Source of the DNA: Bacillota bacterium
GTDB lineage: Bacteria; Bacillota; Clostridia; DSM-8532
DNA length: 64,000 bases
Assembly (NCBI GenBank): GCA_023443745.1
Contig: JAEZTB010000059.1
Coordinates: 1 to 64,000 of the forward strand
Reading direction: 5' to 3'
Shown piece after piece: positions 42,895-51,426 of this stretch (positions are counted from its first letter, which is position 1; each line of letters begins with the position of its first letter). Both the position numbers and the translations under genes were made by a program. The notes below the pieces were generated by a model. It did no database searches and was not told where the DNA came from. It saw nothing but the letters and a program-made list of their open reading frames with translations.

Positions 42895-43776
42895 CTAGCC
42901 TTTTACAGCGCCAATCATGATACCCTTTATAAAAAAGCGCTGCAGGAAGGGATAGGCTGATAAAATAGGAAGTATCGCAACAACAATGGTCGCACACTGC
43001 ATGGTTTTTGGGAAGACCTGGGTTAAGACTGCAGGATCAGTCAGCAGCTCGTTATTTTCTGTTATAATTTCACGAAGTAAAATTGAAAGGGTCCAATTGC
43101 TTCTGCTGTTGATATACATGACAGCCTCATAGAAGCGATTCCAATTGGCGACAGCATAAAACAGGGTTACGGTGGCAATCACCGGACCGGAAAGAGGAAT
43201 GATGATGCCCGTTAATATACGCAGATGGCCGGCGCCGTCAATTTTAGCAGATTCTTCTATGCTGTCGGGAATGCTTTCAAAAAAGTTTTTTACAATGATG
43301 AAATTATAGGTGCTGATTGACATGGGTAATATTAAAGCCCAGAGGGTATCGACCAGATTAAGTGACCGTACCACTAAGAAGGTCGGGATAATACCGCCGT
43401 TGAACATCATGGTAAAGATAATGAAAAACATGATGACTCTGCTGCCCTTGACCTTTTCCTTGGCAAGCGGATAGGCGGTGATCACGGTCATAAGTACATT
43501 AACAAGCGTTCCAACAATGGCAATAAAAATCGTGTTCTTATAGGATGACATAATCAACGGGCTGTTAAAAATGCTCTTATAGGCCTCCAAATTGAATTCA
43601 ATGGGGAAAACCATCAAGGGATGCTTCATGTAGGCCGGGTAACTGCTCAAGGATATGGCCAGTACGTTGATTATGGGATAAAGCGTAATAATACCAAGTA
43701 AAGTTAGCAGTGAATAATTAATAATATCAAATAGCGTTTCACCTGTTGTCTGTTTGATTCGTTTTGTCTTTACCAT
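42895..43776 (-). CDS. Carbohydrate ABC permease, LplC/YtcP type
   Basis: 293 residues, six membrane spans, EAA loop (IEESAKIDGAGHLRILTGI) near 195. Its ATG shares one base with the upstream permease stop (TAATG), indicating coupled translation. Partner of the LplB-type permease and the LplA-type binding protein. Confidence 0.94.
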   Translation of the reverse strand: MVKTKRIKQTTGETLFDIINYSLLTLLGIITLYPIINVLAISLSSYPAYMKHPLMVFPIEFNLEAYKSIFNSPLIMSSYKNTIFIAIVGTLVNVLMTVITAYPLAKEKVKGSRVIMFFIIFTMMFNGGIIPTFLVVRSLNLVDTLWALILPMSISTYNFIIVKNFFESIPDSIEESAKIDGAGHLRILTGIIIPLSGPVIATVTLFYAVANWNRFYEAVMYINSRSNWTLSILLREIITENNELLTDPAVLTQVFPKTMQCATIVVAILPILSAYPFLQRFFIKGIMIGAVKG

Positions 43777-44735
43777 TAGAAAATCCCTTTCTCGCCGAAT
43801 TTAATGGCCAACTTATTCGCTATCATCAGCATAACAAACGCAACACAGGATTTGAACATACCCACTGCCGTCGCGAAATCATAGCGCGCATCTACAAGGC
43901 CTATACGATAGACATAGGTTTCAAACACGTCGGCTACTTCGTAAACATTGGGGTTGTAAAGTAAGAATATCTGTTCAAAACCATTGTTCATAATATTGCC
44001 GATCTTCATGAGCAGCAAAACGATAATTGTGCTTTTGATACCGGGCAGTGTGATGCTGATAATCTGACGAATTCTTCCGGCACCGTCAATTTTGGCCGCT
44101 TCATAAAGCTGCGGATCAATATTGGTAAGCGCTGCAAGGAAAATAATCGTATTCCAGCCCATATTATGCCAGAGGTCGGATAGCACCAGAATGGTCCTAA
44201 ATTTAGTTTTACTGGCCAGAAAATTAATGGCATCACCACCAAAGGATTTTATGATAACGTTGACTATGCCATTAGACGGAGAGAGGAGATTGATAACGAT
44301 ACCGGAGATAACCACCCAGGATAAAAAGTAGGGCAAATACACAATAGTCTGTAGTCCGCGTTTGAATAAAGTGCTTTTGACTTCATTGAGCATAATGGCC
44401 AATAGGATGGGGACGGGAAAACAGACGGCTAATTTATAAAAGCTTATGATAAGAGAATTTCTAAATACTTGAAGAAACGTTGAGCTGCTAAAAAGCTTAC
44501 TGAAATGTTTAAAGCCTACCCAATCGCTTCCCCAAATTCCGCTGAAAATATCAAAGTCCTTGAAGGCTATCACGATACCTGCCATGGGCAGATAATAAAA
44601 GGTGATGTAATAGAGGATTCCGGGTATTAATAAAAAATAAATTGCTTTATTATTCATAAAATGATTGAGAAAGCCATCCCGTTTTTTCCTTTGTTTCTTG
44701 AGGACTATTCTCTTATCCAATGTTATGTCTGTCAT
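43776..44735 (-). CDS. Carbohydrate ABC permease, LplB/YteP type
   Basis: About 319 residues with a basic cytoplasmic N-terminus, six membrane spans and EAA loop (YEAAKIDGAGRIRQI) near 225. I start at the ATG at 44735, which has a perfect GGAGG six bases upstream; the ATG at 44768 lacks one. First gene of the importer/sialidase/lyase/oxidoreductase operon. Confidence 0.93.
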   Translation of the reverse strand: MTDITLDKRIVLKKQRKKRDGFLNHFMNNKAIYFLLIPGILYYITFYYLPMAGIVIAFKDFDIFSGIWGSDWVGFKHFSKLFSSSTFLQVFRNSLIISFYKLAVCFPVPILLAIMLNEVKSTLFKRGLQTIVYLPYFLSWVVISGIVINLLSPSNGIVNVIIKSFGGDAINFLASKTKFRTILVLSDLWHNMGWNTIIFLAALTNIDPQLYEAAKIDGAGRIRQIISITLPGIKSTIIVLLLMKIGNIMNNGFEQIFLLYNPNVYEVADVFETYVYRIGLVDARYDFATAVGMFKSCVAFVMLMIANKLAIKFGEKGIF

Positions 44736-44769
44736 ATTACCTCCAGAGCTTATGATAATTGCTAACAAA

Positions 44770-44799
44770 ATTATATAGGCCGCCCTGTGCTTACTTCAA
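44770..44799 (-). promoter_or_regulatory. Promoter of the LplBCA-sialidase operon
   Basis: Minus strand TTGAAG (44794-44799), 18-bp spacer, TATAAT (44770-44775), 35 bp before the start codon. Confidence 0.65.
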
Positions 44800-44805
44800 C
44801 GACAT

Positions 44806-44884
44806 AACTTTGTGATATGGTCTTATATCTTTTCCACTTTAGATTGCTTCTCATGAAAAAGAGTCAAATTTTGTGATTTGGTCT
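44806..44884 (-). promoter_or_regulatory. Two direct repeats upstream of the -35, candidate activator sites
   Basis: AGACCATATCACAAAGTT (44806-44823) and AGACCAAATCACAAAATT (44867-44884) on the minus strand agree at 16 of 18 positions and are 61 bp apart. The nearer copy ends 6 bp from the -35 box, where an AraC-type activator would touch RNA polymerase. The YesN-type regulator at 32649 is the candidate. The remaining sequence of this 328-bp intergenic stretch (44736-45063) holds the promoter, these repeats and the terminator at 44992; I see nothing else. Confidence 0.6.
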
Positions 44885-44991
44885 GATTTTTTGTACTAAT
44901 TGATTACCTTTTGAATGCGGTGTCCGTTTCCGGAAATAAATTCGGCTTTGATTTTTCCGAAAGGGTAATTATCAGAAAGACTAATGCTTTT

Positions 44992-45038
44992 CATAAACAA
45001 AAGCCCGATTATCCTTTATTTATTGGATTATCGGGCTT
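44992..45038 (-). terminator. Terminator of the eleven-gene amino-sugar operon
   Basis: Minus strand AAGCCCGATAATCC and GGATAATCGGGCTT form a 14-bp stem (one mismatch), then TTGTTT, 26 bp after the nagA stop. Confidence 0.85.
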
Positions 45039-45063
45039 GTTCTGGTTGATGTGAAGAATTTGA

Positions 45064-46242
45064 TCACGCTTGAACAACTTTACCGCTGCAAATGATATGC
45101 TGTATCTCAATATTATCATTGAAAATGACAAGATCTGCAATTTTCCCTGTTTCTATGCTGCCTCTTTCATTGTCTATGTTCAGAATCTGTGCAGGAGTTA
45201 TAGTCATCATTTTGATGCTGTCCACCAAAGGAATTCCAGCAATTTTGTAAGCGGTCCGTATCAGTCGATCCGCTGTTGCAATACTTCCCGCAAAGGCAGA
45301 ACGATCCGGGAGCTTTGCCACACCGTCCTCAATGATAATTCTTTGACCGTTCTCAAGGCTTCCGGTAATAGATTCTGTTACGTCCTGGCCTGTGCAGCGC
45401 AAGGAATCTGTTATTAGGCAAGTTTTGTCTGTTCCCTTCAGGCGATATACCATATGCAGCAATTCAGGAGGAATGTGGCATCCGTCAGCTATCACTTCCA
45501 CTGTCAGAGCTTCTAATGCATAAGCGCTTTCAATAACGCCAAGATAACGGAATCCGCTGCGGCGCGTAATTGTCGACATTCCGGAATACAAATGGGTAAC
45601 ATGGGTATAATGATGATCCCTTGCCTCTTTTATAGTTGCGTATTCCGCATTGCTATGGCCTATACTTGGCAGGATACCATGTTGATGCAGATAATCGCCC
45701 ATTTCCATCGCACCCTTGAGCTCGGGAGCCACCGACCAGCGTTTGATATCACCGTTTGCATAGGAAATAATGTCGGAATATTCCTTAACATCAGGATCCT
45801 TTATATACTTTGGATCCTGTGCGCCCCTCTGCTCCATGCTAAAATAAGGTCCTTCAAAATGAAGGCCGGGCATATACGGCGCAACGCCTAGGATTTCTCG
45901 GGCTTCACGGAAGCTATCGACTGCACGATACATCTCCTGAAAACCTGCAGAAAGCGTTGTTGGCAGGATGGTTGTCGTTCCATGCATCAGATGGGTTCTG
46001 CAAGCAGTCACGAAAGCCTCTGTAGTGCCATCCATGAAATCAGCACCGCCTGCACCATGTGTATGCATGTCGATAAAACCCGGTGACACATAATTTCCCC
46101 CTGCGTCAATAACTTCTGCGTCACTAGCGCTGGGAACGTCGCCAAAATAAATCTCACTAATTTGGTGATCGACCAGTAAAAGTCCGCCTTTCTCAATCCG
46201 ATCATGCAAGATCAATTGAGCATTATTAATTATTGTTCTCAT
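45064..46242 (-). CDS. nagA: NagA-family N-acetylglucosamine-6-phosphate deacetylase
   Basis: Metal-dependent amidohydrolase of 392 residues that should deacetylate a phosphorylated N-acetylhexosamine. Motifs in order: DMHTHG (metal His pair), HFEGPY with the metal Glu (about 131), GHSNA (metal His), HVTHLYSGM and the catalytic Asp in LITDSLRCTG (about 275). Compared with typical NagA, THLFNAM is THLYSGM and VTDA is ITDS, so it belongs to a divergent branch whose substrate may differ. Last gene of the operon that starts with nagB, consistent with converting GlcNAc-6-P to GlcN-6-P for NagB. Confidence 0.85.
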   Translation of the reverse strand: MRTIINNAQLILHDRIEKGGLLLVDHQISEIYFGDVPSASDAEVIDAGGNYVSPGFIDMHTHGAGGADFMDGTTEAFVTACRTHLMHGTTTILPTTLSAGFQEMYRAVDSFREAREILGVAPYMPGLHFEGPYFSMEQRGAQDPKYIKDPDVKEYSDIISYANGDIKRWSVAPELKGAMEMGDYLHQHGILPSIGHSNAEYATIKEARDHHYTHVTHLYSGMSTITRRSGFRYLGVIESAYALEALTVEVIADGCHIPPELLHMVYRLKGTDKTCLITDSLRCTGQDVTESITGSLENGQRIIIEDGVAKLPDRSAFAGSIATADRLIRTAYKIAGIPLVDSIKMMTITPAQILNIDNERGSIETGKIADLVIFNDNIEIQHIICSGKVVQA

Positions 46243-46253
46243 AGGGCACCTCT

Positions 46254-47519
46254 TTACTTTGAGAATACATGGGGGTAGACTTTATCCATTGCTGCAATAA
46301 TATCAGCAATGTCCTGTTCGGTGTATGTAGGGCCTATACCAATTCCCACGCATCTTTCTAAATTACCGTCCGTATTTGGACAATCTTTGGCATCGAATAC
46401 AATGTCTTTCCCGTCAAAAGCCGGCCCAAAGGGTGGCATTTCATTATGGGGTAAAGCTTTACTCTTTATCGGATATTTATGAATCAGATTGCAGCATGCA
46501 GAAGTCAACTGACATGGAATTCCTTCGGCGTTCATATAGCTTATAAACTTTGAACCATGTTCCTTTGACGGGAACATCATAATAAATGCAATTCCACAAT
46601 CGCCTTCCTCATAACGAACGCTGATTTCCTTCCATGAGGCCACATGCTCTCTTAGAACCGCATGCCATTTACGGCAAGTCGCAAGCATGCCACCCATTTT
46701 CCGGAGCTGTGCCAGAAGAAAAGCTGAGGAAAGCTCATTCATTCGAAGCTGAATTCCCGCAAATGAATAAACTTCATCTGTCAAAGAAGGATTTGAAAGA
46801 CGATCAGCAAATGTTTTTCTCACGAAGCCAAGATCATGATACCGAACCGCACGGACAAACATCTCTTCATTGTTTGTAATGACCATGCCACCTTCACCGC
46901 AGGTAAGAATCTTGTGGGTCTGGAAGCTGAAAATAGCAATGTCACCAATAGTACCCAGTATCTTTCCATGGTAATCGCCACCACAGCACTGTGCGCAGTC
47001 TTCAATCAAAATCAGCTTATGGGCATGGGCAATTTCCATAATGCGTTGCATTTTGGCGGGGCCGCCCTGATAATGAACGACTACGACAGCCTTGGTTCTG
47101 TCGGTTATTTTCGATTCCAGGTCATCCGGATCTATATTCAGATCCCCCCCAATATCTGCAAATACAGGTGTCACGCCCATTGCAACCAGTGCGCAGTAGT
47201 TCGAATACCAAGAAAATGAAGGTATAATCACTTCGCTGCCCGGCCCCAGATTTGCCGCAGCAAATGCGCACATCAGTGCTGACGTACCGCTGTTCACTGC
47301 AAGAGTATATTTAACACCGAAATGTTCTGCAAATACTTTTTCTAATAAATCTGTTTTTTGCGGATTACCTACTCCATAATGCCGAAACGGACTTTTTTCA
47401 CGGACAACGTCCGCTAATTCGTCCAATTCTTCCTGTCCTATCATGGATGCGCCAATCATATTTGTAGGTAGCGGTGTCGTTCTGATAGGTTCCCCGCCAA
47501 AAAATGCCAACTTTTTCAT
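46254..47519 (-). CDS. DegT/DnrJ/EryC1-family sugar aminotransferase
   Basis: PLP-dependent enzyme of 421 residues that exchanges an amino group on a keto-sugar. Fold type I motifs: SGTSALMCAF (phosphate grip), EDCAQCCGG (Asp for PLP N1) and the PLP Lys in FQTHKILTCGEGG (about residue 206). The family is usually biosynthetic (dTDP-sugars, kanosamine-P via NtdA, AHBA). Here it stands 11 bp before nagA and 22 bp after a Gfo/Idh dehydrogenase, the same pair as NtdA/NtdC. In a catabolic operon it might run in reverse and remove an amino group, or convert a keto-sugar intermediate; the direction is inference. Confidence 0.9.
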   Translation of the reverse strand: MKKLAFFGGEPIRTTPLPTNMIGASMIGQEELDELADVVREKSPFRHYGVGNPQKTDLLEKVFAEHFGVKYTLAVNSGTSALMCAFAAANLGPGSEVIIPSFSWYSNYCALVAMGVTPVFADIGGDLNIDPDDLESKITDRTKAVVVVHYQGGPAKMQRIMEIAHAHKLILIEDCAQCCGGDYHGKILGTIGDIAIFSFQTHKILTCGEGGMVITNNEEMFVRAVRYHDLGFVRKTFADRLSNPSLTDEVYSFAGIQLRMNELSSAFLLAQLRKMGGMLATCRKWHAVLREHVASWKEISVRYEEGDCGIAFIMMFPSKEHGSKFISYMNAEGIPCQLTSACCNLIHKYPIKSKALPHNEMPPFGPAFDGKDIVFDAKDCPNTDGNLERCVGIGIGPTYTEQDIADIIAAMDKVYPHVFSK

Positions 47520-47541
47520 GATTACCTCCCTTGATTATCCA

Positions 47542-48567
47542 CTAAAACCCCCGATGTTCTTTTGAAGATTGATAGATGCGTAAAATCAATTCAACTGCTT
47601 TTCTTGCTTCTTCTCCCGAAACTGAGGGTGGTTTTTTATTTAAAATCTCATAAACGATTTGTTTCAACTGCGCCCTATGGTCCGCGCAATCAAATGCTGC
47701 AGGGTCGGCAAATTCTTTTGCATTTTTTGCTTCCTTATATTCTTCAATTTCATCATCGATAATATCATGATCTCTAAAAACCCAATGCACAATCCTATTG
47801 TCACGAACAACAGCTGTGCCTCGTTCGCCTGTTATTTGTAATTCAGCAGGGAATCCTCCATAGGTGGAAGTGGTTGCAATAAATGAACCGATGGCACCGT
47901 TTACAAATTCCAGAGAAGCTACCGCTGTATCCTCGGTCTCAATTCCTTTATGCAGCAGCGTACGGGTATAGCCAAACACACGGGTAACGTCGCCTACCAA
48001 CCAAAGCAGCAGATCCACGTAATGAATACTTTGATTCATCAATGCTCCGCCACCGTCCAATGACCAGGTACCGCGCCATGAGGATTCATGATAATATTCA
48101 GGGGCGCGATACCAGCGTACATTCGCGTTGGCATTGATCATTTTTCCGAATCGTCCGCTGTCAACTGCTTTTTTCAGAAACTGATAAACTGGTTTATAGC
48201 GATTATTGTATATGCCGTGTAATTGTACTTTGCTGCACTCGCACGCATGTATAACGGCATCTATTCTTTCAGAAGTTATTTCTATTGGCTTTTCAATGAT
48301 GACATGCTTTCCTGCTTTTGCCGCCAAAATGGCAATGCCACCATGGGCTCCGCTGGGAGTACAAATGATAACTGCATCTACATCATCGCGTGCCAATAGT
48401 TCCTCGTTGGTGGCGCATACATCAGCTCCGCATCTTTCTGCCGCACGCATGGCGCTCTCTACCGAACGGGAAGATATGGCTACAACTTTAGCATCAGATA
48501 TGTCCTTAATTGCATCTATATGCTTTTCAGAGATCAAACCTCCGCCAATTATGCCTATACCTAACAT
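47542..48567 (-). CDS. Gfo/Idh/MocA-family NAD(P)-dependent sugar dehydrogenase
   Basis: 341 residues. N-terminal Rossmann fold with GIIGGGLISEKH, the EKPIE motif (Lys for catalysis, about 94) and a C-terminal alpha/beta domain with a His/Asp pair region (ESSWRGTWSLDGGGALMNQSIHYVDLLLW; family motif GGGAL...H..D). It probably oxidises a sugar or sugar-phosphate ring carbon to a ketone that the adjacent aminotransferase can use. It starts three bases after the amidohydrolase stop, so translation is coupled. Confidence 0.9.
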   Translation of the reverse strand: MLGIGIIGGGLISEKHIDAIKDISDAKVVAISSRSVESAMRAAERCGADVCATNEELLARDDVDAVIICTPSGAHGGIAILAAKAGKHVIIEKPIEITSERIDAVIHACECSKVQLHGIYNNRYKPVYQFLKKAVDSGRFGKMINANANVRWYRAPEYYHESSWRGTWSLDGGGALMNQSIHYVDLLLWLVGDVTRVFGYTRTLLHKGIETEDTAVASLEFVNGAIGSFIATTSTYGGFPAELQITGERGTAVVRDNRIVHWVFRDHDIIDDEIEEYKEAKNAKEFADPAAFDCADHRAQLKQIVYEILNKKPPSVSGEEARKAVELILRIYQSSKEHRGF

Positions 48568-48570
48568 TTA

Positions 48571-49464
48571 TCAACCTTCCAATAATTTTAATGCATTCTC
48601 ACGGCAAATTTTATTATATGTGGTTTGGGTAATTTTCCCTGATTCCACCGCATCGTCCAGGAACTTGGACAGGTAACGGTAATTCGTTGCGTTACAATAG
48701 TCTAAACCGAATAGCAATTTATCCTGGAACTCTTCCAGGAAACGATAACCGAACTCAGGATCTCTCATAATGGCGTTCTCACCTGAGCCTGCAGATAAGT
48801 CCCCATACATGTTGGGACATTTACGCATGAGCTCCACAACGCGTCCACCCGGAGTAACAGGACCTTTTGGATTACCTGCCCTGTTTTCGTTGGTGCAATC
48901 CCCGCTGATTTCGGACCACCACTTATGAGAGTGACCAATGAAAATCAGGTTCGGGAATTTCTTAAGGGATGCTTCTAAGCGTGGCAATCCAAGATCGTCT
49001 ATAATTCCATAATCATCCCCGCCCGCTTTGCCGATGTGGAACAAAATTGGCAGACCGCACTTCTCGGCATGATAGAACAGATTCTGCATCATAGGATCAT
49101 CAATGTAGAGATTGGCAGTCAGTTCGCCGATACCTTTCGCACCCAAAGACTTATAGTGTTCCATAACAATAGAGAGGTTGGCGTCTGCCGTATTCTTCAA
49201 CCAACGTGGGTCAATATTGCAGAACCACCAGCCGACTGTTTCAGGATGCTTTTCCACCAACATTCTGGCATCACGATTGGTTAGTAAATCGTTATGATGC
49301 TCCGGAGAAACGATGGGGAGTTGAACACCTTTTTCTACGCCAACTGCATCGTACATCTTCCGAATTTCTTCAACGGTTGTTGGATAAAATTTACCATCTC
49401 CCATGCCCGGATATTCGTGCTGGAAGACATTATGCGCATGGAAATCTATTTTTGGAACTATCAT
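48571..49464 (-). CDS. Amidohydrolase-2 family (PF04909-like) metal enzyme
   Basis: 297 residues forming a TIM barrel: KIDFHAHN (metal HxH) at the start, PILFHIGKAGG and IFIGHSH with further metal ligands, and GLDYCNAT with the C-terminal Asp. The family includes decarboxylases, lactonases and imine hydrolases. In this operon a sugar lactonase or deaminating hydrolase would suit a dehydrogenase product, but there is no evidence on the substrate. A 222-bp structured gap separates it from the SIS-domain gene upstream. Confidence 0.8.
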   Translation of the reverse strand: MIVPKIDFHAHNVFQHEYPGMGDGKFYPTTVEEIRKMYDAVGVEKGVQLPIVSPEHHNDLLTNRDARMLVEKHPETVGWWFCNIDPRWLKNTADANLSIVMEHYKSLGAKGIGELTANLYIDDPMMQNLFYHAEKCGLPILFHIGKAGGDDYGIIDDLGLPRLEASLKKFPNLIFIGHSHKWWSEISGDCTNENRAGNPKGPVTPGGRVVELMRKCPNMYGDLSAGSGENAIMRDPEFGYRFLEEFQDKLLFGLDYCNATNYRYLSKFLDDAVESGKITQTTYNKICRENALKLLEG

Positions 49465-49497
49465 ATGGACCTCCTAATTATAACTAAATTAAGATGG

Positions 49498-49665
49498 GCC
49501 CCCACCCCGCCTCTTTAGGCGTGGGATGCCACTTAATATGAAATATCAATAAGATTTCTGAGCTTAGTGCGAAGAAAATTTATTCATTTTTTCAGTGGGA
49601 GATATCTCCCACTGAAAGCGTTGAATAACGGGTAACTAGGCGGTAAGCCTATCTCCCGCCTAGTT
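49498..49665. repeat. Cluster of three hairpins in the operon, possible IS200/IS605-derived remnant
   Basis: In the 222-bp gap between two operon genes: an imperfect hairpin at 49498-49525 (CCCCGCCT, loop CTTT, AGGCGTGGG); a perfect 28-bp palindrome at 49590-49617 (TTTCAGTGGGAGAT and its complement); and a hairpin at 49634-49665 (AACTAGGCGG/CCGCCTAGTT, 12-base loop). Other gaps in this operon are 3-103 bp. The first hairpin resembles ends of IS200/IS605-type elements, so a small non-autonomous insertion is plausible; RNA processing signals are the alternative. No ORF is present. Confidence 0.6.
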
Positions 49666-49686
49666 GAAACAGTGTGATTCAAGCGG

Positions 49687-50448
49687 TTATAAGCAACGGA
49701 TTCTGTCGCGGAAGCGATGCAGGAACTGATTGTTCCATTCGTCACCACCGGGGCAATTTCCACTTCGCCAAATCGGAGGATTAACGCCTTCATTAACCAG
49801 CATGTTAACGGCTTCAATGATAATGCTGTTCATTACATAAGCGTTTGCAAACGTACTTAAAGCACCGATCTTCTGCGGCAGACCTTCTAGCTCAAGAACT
49901 GCGTCTCCTAGCTTAACCTTACAGTCCACTGAGCAATCTACGATATCATGCAGATTCTTTTTTGAAGGATGACGTGCAGGATGATCCTTAGGACAATTGT
50001 TTGCGTGTTCATGAGAGCTGACGCCGATAACCTTAGCACCACGCTGCTTAGCTGTCAATGCCGAATCAATGGTAGCTGAGTTGATTCCATAGGCATTACA
50101 TACAATCAGTAAATCACCTTGACCAATACCATAGTCCTCAATTACAATTTTACCGTAACCCGGTAATCTCTCTACCGCCATAGATTTCAGGGCACCATCA
50201 GTTAGCATAGTTTCTTGATTCAAAATTGCACTGACATGCATTAATCCACCGGCTCTGAAGAATATCTCCATGGCTGCAAGATTGGAATGTCCGCCGGGAC
50301 CAAATACATAGACAATCTTATCCTGCTTAACCTGTTCTGCAACAATACGTGCCGCTTCAATAATATGTTCACGCTCGGACGCGCGAATCTCGTCAATTAT
50401 TCCGATTACCTCTTTGTAGTAGAGGTCCATAACTGTTCCTTCAACCAT
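49687..50448 (-). CDS. SIS-domain sugar isomerase/phosphosugar-binding protein
   Basis: 253 residues with a sugar isomerase (SIS) fold: KIVYVFGPGGHSNLAAM (phosphosugar loop), LLIVCNAYGINSATI and VIGVSSHEH. It resembles the UPF0309-like group often found with amino-sugar and PTS genes; these bind or isomerise phosphorylated ketoses/aldoses. The ATG at 50448 has AAAGGAG seven bases upstream, preferred over an in-frame ATG at 50430. The family often works beside HAD phosphatases, and two follow upstream here. Confidence 0.82.
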   Translation of the reverse strand: MVEGTVMDLYYKEVIGIIDEIRASEREHIIEAARIVAEQVKQDKIVYVFGPGGHSNLAAMEIFFRAGGLMHVSAILNQETMLTDGALKSMAVERLPGYGKIVIEDYGIGQGDLLIVCNAYGINSATIDSALTAKQRGAKVIGVSSHEHANNCPKDHPARHPSKKNLHDIVDCSVDCKVKLGDAVLELEGLPQKIGALSTFANAYVMNSIIIEAVNMLVNEGVNPPIWRSGNCPGGDEWNNQFLHRFRDRIRCL

Positions 50449-50495
50449 AATGTTCTCCTTTCTGATTGTGCATGAGTGTTAGTTTTTTATGAAAT

Positions 50496-50530
50496 AATGG
50501 AACACAACAAAGTCATTATTGTGTTCCATT
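50496..50530. repeat. Perfect 12-bp inverted repeat between the HAD and SIS genes
   Basis: AATGGAACACAA (50496-50507) and TTGTGTTCCATT (50519-50530) with an 11-base loop; no T run follows. It lies just after the HAD stop at 50539. Confidence 0.65.
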
Positions 50531-50538
50531 TGTCAGTA

Positions 50539-51414
50539 TTAATCATTGATCCATGGGGGTGTACTGGGTAAAGCTTTTTCAAAATGCTCCAGATATTTCT
50601 GCATCTCGTTGCCTGCATATATCCCCTTTTGGAACAAGTCAATGACCGTCGTATAAAATTCCTGCCATGAACGCTCTTCTTCATTGGGGCAGATAGGATA
50701 AAAGAGAATTCCATTTGCTGCGGCTGCATCCTGATCGCCTGGAGCGTCCCCAATCATGATGGCCTTATTTGAATCATAGAAGTGCTTTATGTATCCAATA
50801 ATCTCTTTTTTACTTCCATCTTCCTGCGCTCCCAGTAATGCTACATGTTGATCCAGCTCGTGTTCATGCCACTCTTTCAGCAAGGCCTCACGAGGCGTTG
50901 CAGATACAATTACAATATCCGCAAATTGACTTAACCGCTCCAAACTTTCTCTAACGTACGGAAATGGTGGAATATCGCGAACCATTTGTGCAACACGCCG
51001 ATTCATATTATAGGACCATTCCAACGTGCGAGCCATAACAGGATCATCGGTCAGCTTTGCAACTGCATCGTTATTGAGAATCGGAGCTGTTTCAACCCAT
51101 TTATGGAGTGATTCATAGTCAGGCATCCTAAAGTTACGAGACTTAACCTCTTTGCGCTCAGCAAGAAGATCCAGCACATTGATCAGCGCGTGAAAACGGC
51201 TGCAGCCACGGGTTTTTGAATACAAATTCACATATTCCCACGCCTCGCGGGCATACTTGGAGATGGCCTGCAATCCCCAAGTATCGATTGTTGCTGGGCA
51301 GAAGCACTCTTTATGCTTGATCTCCATGGTATCGAATGCACATCCATCGGAATCGATACAAACAAGATATTTATGCTTGGGGACGTAGTTTCCCTTTGTT
51401 ACGTTAATGTCCAT
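50539..51414 (-). CDS. HAD-superfamily hydrolase (beta-PGM/Gph-like)
   Basis: 291 residues. HAD motif I IDSDGCAFDT (Asp nucleophile and Asp acid/base), motif II VSATPRE, motif III Lys around SKKEIIGYI and motif IV MIGDAPGDQDAA. A large helical cap (about 35-165) lies between motifs I and II, as in C1-cap phosphatases and phosphoglucomutases. It may dephosphorylate or isomerise the phosphosugar intermediate of the operon. It is separated from the other HAD gene by only 12 bp and belongs to a different HAD subtype. Confidence 0.83.
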   Translation of the reverse strand: MDINVTKGNYVPKHKYLVCIDSDGCAFDTMEIKHKECFCPATIDTWGLQAISKYAREAWEYVNLYSKTRGCSRFHALINVLDLLAERKEVKSRNFRMPDYESLHKWVETAPILNNDAVAKLTDDPVMARTLEWSYNMNRRVAQMVRDIPPFPYVRESLERLSQFADIVIVSATPREALLKEWHEHELDQHVALLGAQEDGSKKEIIGYIKHFYDSNKAIMIGDAPGDQDAAAANGILFYPICPNEEERSWQEFYTTVIDLFQKGIYAGNEMQKYLEHFEKALPSTPPWIND

Positions 51415-51426
51415 AGGTTCTCCTTT

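Noticed and set aside
49590..49665. Palindromes as a short CRISPR array
   Set aside because: The two stems have unrelated sequences, there are no regularly spaced repeats and no cas genes in the window.
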